DNA of 64,000 bases, taken from positions 496,001 to 560,000 of the forward strand of contig CAVQGZ010000004.1 of assembly GCA_963712175.1 (NCBI GenBank). Reading direction: 5' to 3'. Of the stretch, positions 51,246-58,781 are shown one piece after another. The translations under genes were made by a program, and so were the position numbers. The notes beneath the pieces were generated by a model. It was not told the origin of the DNA and did not search any database. It was given only the letters and a program-made list of their open reading frames with translations. Every line of letters begins with the position of its first letter. Within the stretch, counting starts at the first letter, position 1. This DNA is from CAVQGZ01 sp963712175. Its GTDB lineage: Bacteria; Actinomycetota; Actinomycetes; Jiangellales; Jiangellaceae.

Positions 51246-51596
51246 ATGCACACGCTCGACGCCGTTGATGCCGCCAGCCTGCGAGACGACGTCCCGGACT
51301 TCCGCGCCGGCGACACCATCAAGGTCCACGTGCGGGTCATCGAGGGCAACCGGTCCCGCATCCAGGTGTTCCAGGGCGTGGTGATCGCCCGCAGTGGTGA
51401 CGGAGTGCGCGAGACCTACACCGTTCGCAAGGTCTCCTTCGGCGTCGGTGTGGAGCGGACGTTCCCGGTGCACAGCCCGGTAGCGGAGAAGATCGAGGTC
51501 GTCAGTCGAGGCGACGTCCGGCGCGCGAAGCTGTACTACCTGCGCGACAGGCGCGGCAAGGCGGCGAAGATTCGCGAGAAGCGCGAGACGAACTGA
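51246..51596 (+). CDS. rplS: 50S ribosomal protein L19
   Basis: The 116-residue bL19 starts MHTLDAVDAASLRDDVPDFR, matching the family N-terminus, with AGDTIKVHVRVIEGNRSRIQ, YTVRKVSFGVGVERTFPVHS and RRAKLYYLRDRRGKAAKIRE. The earlier ATG 51216 (MTTAHLRTSP...) is less likely because homology begins at 51246. GAGGA lies 8 bases upstream of that start. The rimM-trmD-rplS-lepB order is widespread. Confidence 0.94.
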   Translation: MHTLDAVDAASLRDDVPDFRAGDTIKVHVRVIEGNRSRIQVFQGVVIARSGDGVRETYTVRKVSFGVGVERTFPVHSPVAEKIEVVSRGDVRRAKLYYLRDRRGKAAKIREKRETN

Positions 51597-51685
51597 ACGA
51601 GGGGACCGGCCCCAGGACGTCCCCGCCCCGTCGCCGCGTCCTGCGTGGCGTCCTGCTCGCCGGTCTCGGCTCCGTCGCCGTCTGG

Positions 51686-52195
51686 GTGGCGCTCCAGCTC
51701 TTCGTCGTTCAGGTCTTCACCGTCTCCGCAGCGTCCATGCAGCCGACGCTGTCGTCCGGGCAGCATGTCGTGGTCCTGCGTCCCACGGTCGATCGTGAGC
51801 TGCGCCGTGGCGACGTCGTCGTCGCCGACGTCCGAGGATCGTTCCTCCCGGGCAGCGCCGTGAGCGGCCCGCCCGCCGGGACTGCGCTGGCCCAGGCACC
51901 GCAGGACGCCTACGTCGTGAAGCGGGCAGTGGCCGGACCCGGCGACCGGATCTCGTGCTGCGACAGCGACGGCCGGCTCGTGCTCAACTCAGAACCACTC
52001 GCGGAGCCCTACCTGACCGCGACAGGAGAGGCCTCGCAGGACCGCTTCGACGTCGTGGTGCCGACTGGGCGGTGGTGGCTCATGGGCGACAACCGGGACG
52101 TGTCGGACGACTCGCGTGCCCACCTCGCCTCACCGGGCGGCGGTTCCGTGCCGCAGGCGGCCATCGTGGGTCGCGTCGTGGCAGTTCTGGGCTGA
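51686..52195 (+). CDS. Signal peptidase I (first of two)
   Basis: It cleaves signal peptides at the outer face of the membrane. The catalytic Ser is in SAASMQPTLSSGQH and the Lys in YVVKRAVAGPGDRI; WLMGDNRDVSDDSR near the end is box E. From GTG 51686 the protein is 169 residues, and the first 13 form only half a transmembrane helix. The frame is open upstream with VLRGVLLAGLGSVAVW, clearly the rest of the anchor, but no ATG, GTG or TTG precedes it; CTG 51593 is the only near-cognate candidate. The true start is therefore unresolved. It lies between rplS and a second signal peptidase. Confidence 0.87.
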   Translation: MALQLFVVQVFTVSAASMQPTLSSGQHVVVLRPTVDRELRRGDVVVADVRGSFLPGSAVSGPPAGTALAQAPQDAYVVKRAVAGPGDRISCCDSDGRLVLNSEPLAEPYLTATGEASQDRFDVVVPTGRWWLMGDNRDVSDDSRAHLASPGGGSVPQAAIVGRVVAVLG

Positions 52196-52225
52196 TGGCG
52201 CGGGTAGGTTGCGTGAGCGTGACGG

Positions 52226-52933
52226 GTGACCGCGGCGGTGAGTGAGCGCTCGGAGTCCGTCGGGTCGGCCTCGGGGCTGTCGGCCCTGTGGTCGGCGGTC
52301 AAGGAGATCGTCATCGTCGTCGTCCTCGCGCTGGTGCTGGCGACGGTTGTGCGGGTCTTCCTCTTCCAGGCCTTCCTCATCCCGTCGGGCTCCATGGAGA
52401 ACACCCTGCAGGTCGGCGACCGGGTGCTGGTGAGCAAGCTGACCACGAGGTTCGGTGAGATCGAGCGGGGTGACGTCGTCGTGTTCTCCGACCCCGGGTC
52501 ATGGCTCGGTCCGGTGCCTCCCGGCCCCGGCGGGGTACGTGGGGCGCTGTCGAGCGCCCTGCAGTTCGTCGGCGTCCTTCCGTCGGACTCCGAGGGTCAC
52601 CTGATCAAGCGGGTCGTGGGTGTCGGGGGTGATCAGGTCGCCTGCTGCGACTCCGCAGGCCGGGTGACCGTCAACGGGGTGGGCGTCGACGAGACCGGCC
52701 TGCTCAAGCCCGGTGTCGCGGCGTCGCTCACGGAGTTCGACGTCATGGTGCCGTCCGGCTCTGTGTGGGTCATGGGCGACAATCGACCGAACTCCGGTGA
52801 CTCCCGCGTCCACGGCGCCGTACCGCTCGATGACGTCGTCGGCCGCACCTTCGCCATCGTCTGGCCCCCGGACCGGTGGGGCGCGATCAGCCGGTCGGAC
52901 GTGTACGACGTGGTCGACGAGGACGCCGCATGA
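52226..52933 (+). CDS. lepB: Signal peptidase I (second of two)
   Basis: The 235-residue type I signal peptidase has a full N-terminal membrane anchor (EIVIVVVLALVLATVVRVFL, about residues 27-46). The Ser box is IPSGSMENTLQVGDRVLVSK near 53, the Lys box HLIKRVVGVGGDQV near 127, and VMGDNRPNSGDSRVHG near 182. It differs from its neighbour enough to be an old duplication; paired or clustered signal peptidases are common in actinobacteria. GTG 52226 was taken; GTG 52241 is an alternative. rnhB overlaps its end. Confidence 0.92.
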   Translation: MTAAVSERSESVGSASGLSALWSAVKEIVIVVVLALVLATVVRVFLFQAFLIPSGSMENTLQVGDRVLVSKLTTRFGEIERGDVVVFSDPGSWLGPVPPGPGGVRGALSSALQFVGVLPSDSEGHLIKRVVGVGGDQVACCDSAGRVTVNGVGVDETGLLKPGVAASLTEFDVMVPSGSVWVMGDNRPNSGDSRVHGAVPLDDVVGRTFAIVWPPDRWGAISRSDVYDVVDEDAA

Positions 52934-53592
52934 CACCCGTGCCCCCTCGGGCGGTCGTGCGCCGCGGCACGAGCATCTACGGCTACGACCGAACAGTTGC
53001 CCGGCTCGGCCTGTGTCCGGTGGCGGGTGCCGACGAGGCCGGCCGAGGTGCTTGTGCTGGGCCGCTGGTCGTGGCGGCCGTCGTGCTGCCGCTGTCCCGA
53101 CCCGACGAGATCGAGGAGCTGGCCGACTCCAAGCTGCTCACGCCGACCGCTCGCGAACGCGTCATGGCTCGCGTGCGGCGGGTTGCCCGAGCGGTGTCGG
53201 TCGTGGTCGTCCCGGCGGACGAGGTGGACCGGCGCGGCGTGCACCGTGCCAACCTCGAGGCGATGCGCCGGGCGGTCGCCCGCCTCGACCTCAGCCCCGG
53301 CTATGTGCTCACCGACGGGTTCCCGGTGGCCGGCATCGGCTCACCCGGGCTCGGCGTGTGGAAGGGGGACCGGGTCTCGGCGAACGTCGCGGCGGCCTCG
53401 GTCGTGGCGAAGGTGACCAGGGACGAGATGATGCGACGGATGGACGAGGCGTACCCGGGCTACGGGTTCGCGGTGCACAAGGGCTACAGCACGCCTGAGC
53501 ACCAGGAGGCACTCGCGAGCCTTGGCCCCTGTTCGCAGCACCGGCACTCGTATGCCAACGTGTCCCGCGTGTCGTTGAAGGAGACCGGATGA
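52930..53592 (+). CDS. rnhB: Ribonuclease HII
   Basis: It removes RNA from RNA-DNA hybrids and misincorporated ribonucleotides. The 220-residue protein shows VAGADEAGRGACAGPLVVAA near residue 32 (the D-E pair), LADSKLLTPTARE, VLTDGFPV near 125 with the third Asp, KGDRVSANVAAASVVAKVTR near 145 and PGYGFAVHKGYSTPEH. ATG 52930 overlaps the lepB stop by 4 bases; an earlier in-frame start lies inside lepB. Confidence 0.94.
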   Translation: MTPVPPRAVVRRGTSIYGYDRTVARLGLCPVAGADEAGRGACAGPLVVAAVVLPLSRPDEIEELADSKLLTPTARERVMARVRRVARAVSVVVVPADEVDRRGVHRANLEAMRRAVARLDLSPGYVLTDGFPVAGIGSPGLGVWKGDRVSANVAAASVVAKVTRDEMMRRMDEAYPGYGFAVHKGYSTPEHQEALASLGPCSQHRHSYANVSRVSLKETG

Positions 53593-53897
53593 GTGCGGAG
53601 GACCTCGAGAAGTACGAGGCCGAGATGGAGCTGTCCCTGTACCGCGAGTACCGCGACGTGGTGGGCCTCTTCGCCTACGTGGTGGAGACCGAGCGACGCT
53701 TCTACCTGACCAACACCGTGGACATGAAGGTTCACTCCGACGCCGGTGAGGTGTTCTTCGAGGTCACCATGAGTGACGCCTGGGTCTGGGACATGTACCG
53801 GCCCGCTCGCTTCGTCAAGAACGTCAAGGTTCTGACCTACAAGGACGTCAACATCGAAGAGCTGTCGAAGGCGGACCTGGAGATCCCCAAGCCCTGA
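53589..53897 (+). CDS. DUF2469 family protein
   Basis: The 102-residue acidic protein (MSAEDLEKYEAEMELSLYRE) is a highly conserved actinobacterial family: YRDVVGLFAYVVETERRFYL near residue 20, SDAWVWDMYRPARFVKNVKV near 58 and TYKDVNIEELSK near the end. Function unknown. It overlaps the rnhB stop by 4 bases and belongs to the conserved rnhB-DUF2469-yraN-comM-dprA string. Confidence 0.94.
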   Translation: MSAEDLEKYEAEMELSLYREYRDVVGLFAYVVETERRFYLTNTVDMKVHSDAGEVFFEVTMSDAWVWDMYRPARFVKNVKVLTYKDVNIEELSKADLEIPKP

Positions 53898-53984
53898 CGC
53901 GCGCGGCGTGTCGTCCCCAGGGGGCACCAGGCTCTCGTGCAGCGCCGAGACGGGCGTCCACGCTGCTGCCTGGAGGTGGTGGCG

Positions 53985-54341
53985 GTGGCCACGAGGCAGG
54001 CGCTCGGGCGCCACGGCGAGCAGGTGGCAGCAGAGCACCTGCTCGGGGCCGGGTTCGTGATACTGGAGCGCAACTGGCGCAGTCGTGTCGGCGAGATCGA
54101 CATCGTGGCTCTCGACGGCGAGACGCTCGTCATCTGCGAGGTCAAGACACGTCGAGGCGTGGGGTACGGAGCCCCTCTCGAGGCGGTCACACCCGCCAAG
54201 GCGGCCAGGCTGGCGAGGCTGGGGTGGGAGTACCGACGGACCAGCAAGCGTCCCGCCGGCCCGGTGCGCATCGACCTGGTCGGGGTCCTCCTGCGTCGCG
54301 GACGGCCGCCACGCGTCGAGCACGTGCGGGGGGTGGCGTGA
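53985..54341 (+). CDS. YraN/UPF0102 family endonuclease-like protein
   Basis: The 118-residue protein from GTG 53985 (VATRQALGRHGEQVAAEHLL) has the UPF0102 core: GFVILERNWRSRVGEIDIVA near residue 27 and ETLVICEVKTRRGVGYGAPL near 48. The E-D-ExK pattern is that of restriction-like nucleases. Activity and substrate are unproven. GTG 53985 was chosen over 53937 because GGAGG lies 8 bases upstream. comM starts directly after its stop. Confidence 0.88.
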   Translation: MATRQALGRHGEQVAAEHLLGAGFVILERNWRSRVGEIDIVALDGETLVICEVKTRRGVGYGAPLEAVTPAKAARLARLGWEYRRTSKRPAGPVRIDLVGVLLRRGRPPRVEHVRGVA

Positions 54342-55898
54342 GTGTCGCTGGCGCGGTGCCGCTCCGTCGTCCTGCTCGGCGTCGACGCCAGACGGGTCGA
54401 CGTCGAGGTGCACCTCGGTGGGCTGCCGGGGTTCAGCCTGGTGGGGCTGCCGGACACGTCTGTGAGCGAGGCCCGCGACCGGGTGCGCGCGGCCGTTCTG
54501 AGCAGCGGGGAGTCGTGGCCGCAGCAGCGGATCACGGCGAACCTCTCGCCGGCCTCGCTGCCCAAGCACGGGACCCACTTCGACCTCGCCCTGGCGCTGG
54601 CCGTGCTGGCGGCTGCCGGATCCATCCCGTTGGGCCCCACTGATGACTTGGTCGTGATGGGCGAGCTGAGCCTCGACGGGCGGGTTCGCCCGGTGCCCGG
54701 AGTGCTACCGGCCGTCGTGGCAGCCGCGGCCGACGGCGTGCGGCGCTTCGTGGTCCCGGCAGACAACCTGTCCGAGGCGCGAGTGGTCGACGACGTCGCG
54801 GTGCTCGGCGCCTCCTGTCTGCGGTCGTTGGTGACGGTCCTGCGCGGGGGCACCCCGGTCGAGGAGCACCCGACAGCCGCCCAGCCGAGGTCGGTACGCG
54901 GGCACGGTGGGCTCCTGCGCGCGGACGAGGCGGACCTTGCCGACGTGATCGGGCAGCCGGTCGCGCGTCGACTGGTCGAGGTCGCCGCCGCGGGTCGGCA
55001 CCACCTCCTGCTCAGCGGTCCACCCGGGACGGGCAAGACGATGCTGGCGCGGCGGCTCCCGGGCCTGCTGCCCGACCTCGCGACGACCGAGGCGCTCGAG
55101 GTGAGTGCGGTCCACTCGGTTGCTGGCCTGATCGACCCTGAGGCGCCGCTCGTCCAGCGCCCGCCGTTCGTCGACCCGCACCACACGGCGTCGGCGGCTG
55201 CGCTCGTCGGTGGCGGCAGCGGGTTCCCCAGGCCTGGCGCGGTCTCCTTGGCGCACCGGGGAGTGCTGCTGCTGGACGAGGCTCCGGAGTTCACCCGACC
55301 GTCCTTGGAGGCGCTGCGCCAGCCGCTGGAGCGCGGTGAGGTGCTCATCACCCGGGCCCGAGGGACAGGGCGGTTCCCGGCGATGTTCCAGCTGGTGGTG
55401 ACCGCCAACCCATGTCCGTGCGGCTTCGCCGGCTCCCTCGTGCACGCCTGCACGTGCCGCCCCGACGTCGTGCGGCGCTACCAGAGCCGGCTGTCCGGTC
55501 CGCTGCTCGACCGCATCGACCTGCATGGCATCGTCGCCCCCCTGCCCCGGGCAGCCACGGTCGTCGACGAGGGCGAGCGGGAGAGCAGCAGCACGGTTCG
55601 GGAACGGGTGTCGCGAGCCCGCGCCAGCCAGGCTGCGCGGTACGCCGCCGCCGAGTGGACCGTCAACGCCGACGTGCCTTCTGACGCGCTGCGCCGCCGC
55701 TATCGCCCGCCGCGTGCCGCGACCCGATCCCTCGACCGGGCCTCGTCACGAGGTCTGATCAGTCCGCGTGGGCTCGACCGCGTCGTTCGGGTGTCGTGGA
55801 CCTTGAGTGACCTCGACGGGCGGGACATCCCCACCGTCGAGGACGTCGACGAGGCCATGGCTCTTCGCCGAGGGGCCGCTGGGATGGCAGTCGCATGA
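54342..55898 (+). CDS. comM: YifB/ComM-family Mg-chelatase-like AAA+ ATPase
   Basis: The 518-residue protein has an N-terminal Lon-protease-like domain (VEVHLGGLPGFSLVGLPDTS; ITANLSPASLPKHGTHFDLA), then an AAA+ ATPase with Walker A LLLSGPPGTGKTMLARRLPG near residue 223 and Walker B GVLLLDEAPEF near 307. The CxC cluster NPCPCGFAGSLVHACTCRPD near 355 and a C-terminal Mg-chelatase helical domain follow. ComM acts as a branch-migration helicase in natural transformation in gamma-proteobacteria. Adjacent dprA supports a DNA-uptake or recombination role, though no other competence genes are in the window. GTG start. Confidence 0.92.
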   Translation: MSLARCRSVVLLGVDARRVDVEVHLGGLPGFSLVGLPDTSVSEARDRVRAAVLSSGESWPQQRITANLSPASLPKHGTHFDLALALAVLAAAGSIPLGPTDDLVVMGELSLDGRVRPVPGVLPAVVAAAADGVRRFVVPADNLSEARVVDDVAVLGASCLRSLVTVLRGGTPVEEHPTAAQPRSVRGHGGLLRADEADLADVIGQPVARRLVEVAAAGRHHLLLSGPPGTGKTMLARRLPGLLPDLATTEALEVSAVHSVAGLIDPEAPLVQRPPFVDPHHTASAAALVGGGSGFPRPGAVSLAHRGVLLLDEAPEFTRPSLEALRQPLERGEVLITRARGTGRFPAMFQLVVTANPCPCGFAGSLVHACTCRPDVVRRYQSRLSGPLLDRIDLHGIVAPLPRAATVVDEGERESSSTVRERVSRARASQAARYAAAEWTVNADVPSDALRRRYRPPRAATRSLDRASSRGLISPRGLDRVVRVSWTLSDLDGRDIPTVEDVDEAMALRRGAAGMAVA

Positions 55899-57031
55899 CC
55901 GGCGATGCCGAACGGCTCGCCCGCGTCCACCTCAGCGCGGCCTTGGAGCCGGGCGACCCGGCTGTGCTCGCAGCGGTGCAGAAGGGGTCGGCAGTCGCCG
56001 TCGTCGACCGGCTCACGCGGGGTGACCGTGCGCTGGACCCCGACGGTCGGTGCGGACGCCGTTTGGCGTCAGTGGACCCACGTCTGGTCCTCGAGCGGGC
56101 TGAGCGGCTCGGTATCCGCTTCGTGACGCCGCACGAGCCGGACTGGCCGGGCGGGCTGGACAGCCTGGACGGCGTCGTGCGCGAGCGACGCGGAGGCGTG
56201 CCGGCCGGGATCTGGGCGTGCGGCGAGCTTGACGTGAGTGTCTTCCGCCGGTCGGTCTCCGTCGTCGGGTCGCGGGCCGCGACCGCGTACGGGGCGGCCG
56301 TCGCCGGTGACTTCGCCGCGGCGCTGGCCGAGTGCGCCGTCACGGTCGTCTCGGGCGCGGCGTACGGCATCGACGCAGCCGCCCATCGCGGTGCGCTGGC
56401 CGTCGACGGTGCCACGGTCGCCGTGCTGGCCGGCGGCCTCGACCAGGCATACCCGCGCGGCAATGCGGCCCTCATCGACCGCATCCGGGAACGAGGTCTG
56501 CTGCTGTCCGAGGCCGCCCCCGGGTCAGTGGTGAACCGTGGCCGGTTCCTGAGCCGCAACCGACTGATCGCCGCTGCCGCCACCGGCACGGTCGTGGTGG
56601 AAGCCGGTCGCCGCTCCGGCGCACTGTCGACGGCACGCTGGGCCGAGGTGCTGCTGCGTCCGCTGGCCGCCGTCCCCGGCCCGGTGACCTCGAGCATGTC
56701 GGTCGGGCCGCACGCGTTGGTCCGGGACCAGCAGGCGGTGCTGGTAGCCGGACCTCAGGACGTCCTGGAGCTGGTCGGTGACATGGGCACCGATGCAGCA
56801 CCGCTTCCGACGGCCCCTGCCGCAGCCACCGACGGGCTGAGCGAGCCGGCGGCCCGGGTGCATGATGCACTTCCCGCCAAGGGGTCGGTCACCGTGGCAG
56901 AGCTGATGGGTCGGACCGGGCTGACGGTCTCAGCAGTGCTGCGAGCGCTGGGTGAGCTCGACGCCCGCGGGCTCGTGGCTGGGCAGGCCGAGGTGTGGAC
57001 CCGTCGCACGCCGCGCCGCCGGGCTCCTTGA
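55895..57031 (+). CDS. dprA: DNA-processing protein DprA
   Basis: It loads RecA onto incoming single-stranded DNA in transformation. The 378-residue protein has the Rossmann-like core SVVGSRAATAYGAAVAGDFA near residue 124, VSGAAYGIDAAAHRGALAVD near 153, VAVLAGGLDQAYPRGNAALI near 177 and SRNRLIAAAATGTVVVEAGR near 220. A C-terminal winged-helix domain ends the protein (SVTVAELMGRTGLTVSAVLR). It overlaps the comM stop by 4 bases. Confidence 0.94.
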   Translation: MTGDAERLARVHLSAALEPGDPAVLAAVQKGSAVAVVDRLTRGDRALDPDGRCGRRLASVDPRLVLERAERLGIRFVTPHEPDWPGGLDSLDGVVRERRGGVPAGIWACGELDVSVFRRSVSVVGSRAATAYGAAVAGDFAAALAECAVTVVSGAAYGIDAAAHRGALAVDGATVAVLAGGLDQAYPRGNAALIDRIRERGLLLSEAAPGSVVNRGRFLSRNRLIAAAATGTVVVEAGRRSGALSTARWAEVLLRPLAAVPGPVTSSMSVGPHALVRDQQAVLVAGPQDVLELVGDMGTDAAPLPTAPAAATDGLSEPAARVHDALPAKGSVTVAELMGRTGLTVSAVLRALGELDARGLVAGQAEVWTRRTPRRRAP

Positions 57032-57062
57032 CCTCAACGGTCGGGCGGGACACCGTGGCACC

Positions 57063-57998
57063 GTGACCATCGTGCGCGACGAGGGTCCGGCGCCCGAGCA
57101 CGCCGTGTGGGTCGAGGAGTTCGTGCGGCACCTGCGAGCGGAGCGGGGCAGGTCCGAGCACACGGTGCGGGCCTACCGCGGTGACGTCGAGTCGCTCCTC
57201 GGCCACGTCAGACGCCGTGGCGGGCGGGGCCCGGACGAGCTCGACCTGGACGACTTGCGGTCGTGGCTGGCCCGGTTGCGCTCGCAAGGTCTGTCATCGG
57301 CCACGGTGGCGCGTCGGGCGAGCTCGGCCCGTGTCTTCACGGCGTGGGCCCACCGGACCGGCCGGCTCCCCAACGACGTGGGGTCGCGGCTGTCGGTGCC
57401 TCGAGTCGCCCGGTCACTCCCACAGCTGCTCACCCCGGAGCAGGCTGAGGACGTGCTGGACAGCATGGCCGCTGATGCCGCCGACGACGACCCCGTGCTG
57501 CTGCGTGACCGCGCGATCGTGGAGCTGCTCTACGCCACCGGTATCCGGGTGGCCGAGCTGTGCGGGCTGGACGGCGGCGATGTGGACGAGCCGCGCCGAG
57601 CCCTGCGCGTCCTCGGCAAGGGCGGCAAGGAGCGCACGGTCCCCTTCGGCGCACCAGCCGAGGCCGCGCTGCGGGCATGGGTGCGTCACGGCCGGCCACA
57701 CCTGGCGGGGGAGCGAAGCGGGCCTGCCCTGTTCCTCGGTGCACGGGGGGGCCGGCTCGACCCTCGCGTCGCCCGCCGCGTCGTGCACGAGTCGGTCGCC
57801 CGCGAGCCGCACGCTCCACCTCTGGCCCCCCATGGGTTGCGCCACTCCGCTGCAACCCATCTACTCGAAGGCGGCGCTGATCTTCGCTCTGTGCAGGAGC
57901 TTCTCGGGCACGCCTCGGTCGCGACCACGCAGCGCTACACCCATGTCTCGATCGACCACCTGCGCCGTGCCTACCAGCAGGCCCACCCCCGAGCCTGA
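57063..57998 (+). CDS. xerC: Tyrosine recombinase XerC-like
   Basis: Site-specific recombinase, presumably for dimer resolution at dif. The 311-residue protein from GTG 57063 has an N-terminal SAM-like core-binding domain (VEEFVRHLRAERGRSEHTVR) and a catalytic domain with Arg in LLYATGIRVAELCGL near residue 164, Lys in VLGKGGKERTVPFG, HGLRHSAATHLLEGG near 258, ELLGHASVATTQRYTHVS with His and the nucleophile Tyr near 292. All catalytic residues are present. The dprA-xerC order is typical of actinobacteria. The longer frame from 56952 overlaps dprA. Confidence 0.9.
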   Translation: MTIVRDEGPAPEHAVWVEEFVRHLRAERGRSEHTVRAYRGDVESLLGHVRRRGGRGPDELDLDDLRSWLARLRSQGLSSATVARRASSARVFTAWAHRTGRLPNDVGSRLSVPRVARSLPQLLTPEQAEDVLDSMAADAADDDPVLLRDRAIVELLYATGIRVAELCGLDGGDVDEPRRALRVLGKGGKERTVPFGAPAEAALRAWVRHGRPHLAGERSGPALFLGARGGRLDPRVARRVVHESVAREPHAPPLAPHGLRHSAATHLLEGGADLRSVQELLGHASVATTQRYTHVSIDHLRRAYQQAHPRA

Positions 57999-58493
57999 TC
58001 GTCGCAGCTGCGGGGTCCGCGGTAGCAGCCGAACCCGGGGAGGCGTCATCAGCTGGAGCGGGTCGACGTAGTGACGTCCGTCGCGAGCCCCCCAGTGCAG
58101 ACAGGACGACGCCGCGCACCCGCCGTGCGGGGTGGCCCACGTGGCGAGGGTGCCGATGACCTGGCCTCGTCCCACGACTGCTCCGACGACGACTTCAGCC
58201 AGCAGCGGCTCGTAGGTGGTGCGCAGCCCGGACGGGTGCCGGATGCTGACCACGCCCCGCCCGGCAAGCGGGCCTGCGTGCACGACGACCCCGTCCGCGG
58301 CGGCCACGACACGTGACCCGGGTGGCGCTGCCAGGTCGACGCCTCGATGTCCTGCCAGCCAGCGCTGCTCCGGTGGGTCGAACTCGCTGACGACCACCGG
58401 CGGACTCGCGGGCGTCCCCACCGGCCACGACCACCACGGGGATGACGGGAGGAGCGCCGCGACCACGGCCACGGACAACGCTGCGAGGGTCAT
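57861..58493 (-). CDS. M23-family peptidase, secreted
   Basis: The 210-residue protein from ATG 58493 begins MTLAALSVAVVAALLPSSPW, a signal-peptide-like segment, and has a LytM/M23 domain: HRGVDLAAPPGSRVVAAADG near residue 59 (metal His and Asp), GVVSIRHPSGLRTTYEPL near 90, and SSCLHWGARDG near 138 with the final His. The usual family end is near RVRLLPR (residue 165). The frame then continues 45 residues antisense into xerC, an unusual convergent overlap of 138 bases; none of the three frames offers a stop before xerC. Cell-wall hydrolysis or a scaffold role is inferred from the family. Confidence 0.82.
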   Translation of the reverse strand: MTLAALSVAVVAALLPSSPWWSWPVGTPASPPVVVSEFDPPEQRWLAGHRGVDLAAPPGSRVVAAADGVVVHAGPLAGRGVVSIRHPSGLRTTYEPLLAEVVVGAVVGRGQVIGTLATWATPHGGCAASSCLHWGARDGRHYVDPLQLMTPPRVRLLPRTPQLRRSGSGVGLLVGTAQVVDRDMGVALRGRDRGVPEKLLHRAKISAAFE

Positions 58494-58615
58494 ACGAGCA
58501 CCCTCGACCGACGTCGCAGCGAGGGGAACCCGGCGTCGGTGACCTGGGGACGACGCGCCAGGTCGACGAGGGTGTGCACGGATGGCGGCCCGCACGGCAT
58601 CGACCGCGTCCCGGC

Positions 58616-58684
58616 TACACTGGACGCACGCCGGGGCTGTGCCTCGGCGATAACGCGTGTCTTCACGTCCCACGACGAGTGGGA
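58616..58684 (+). promoter_or_regulatory. rpsB promoter and structured leader
   Basis: TACACT at 58616-58621 is a good -10, predicting a start near 58628. The leader (about 155 bases) opens with a 9-bp hairpin: CGCCGGGGC at 58629-58637 pairs with GCCTCGGCG at 58641-58649. A second follows, TCCCAC/GTGGGA at 58668-58684. Structured 5' ends on rpsB messages often serve S2 autoregulation; whether this one does is not shown. Confidence 0.5.
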
Positions 58685-58781
58685 GCAGCGGCGCCGTCGG
58701 TCCCCTCGGGGGTTGGCTCGGCTGCGAAGGCACCAGGCCACAACCGAGCAGCCCGACCCAGGGCACGAAGGAGAACTGACG

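Noticed and set aside
57063..57998. xerC as a mobile-element integrase
   Set aside because: It sits in the conserved dprA neighbourhood, has XerC-like length, and no attachment-site duplication or phage genes are nearby.
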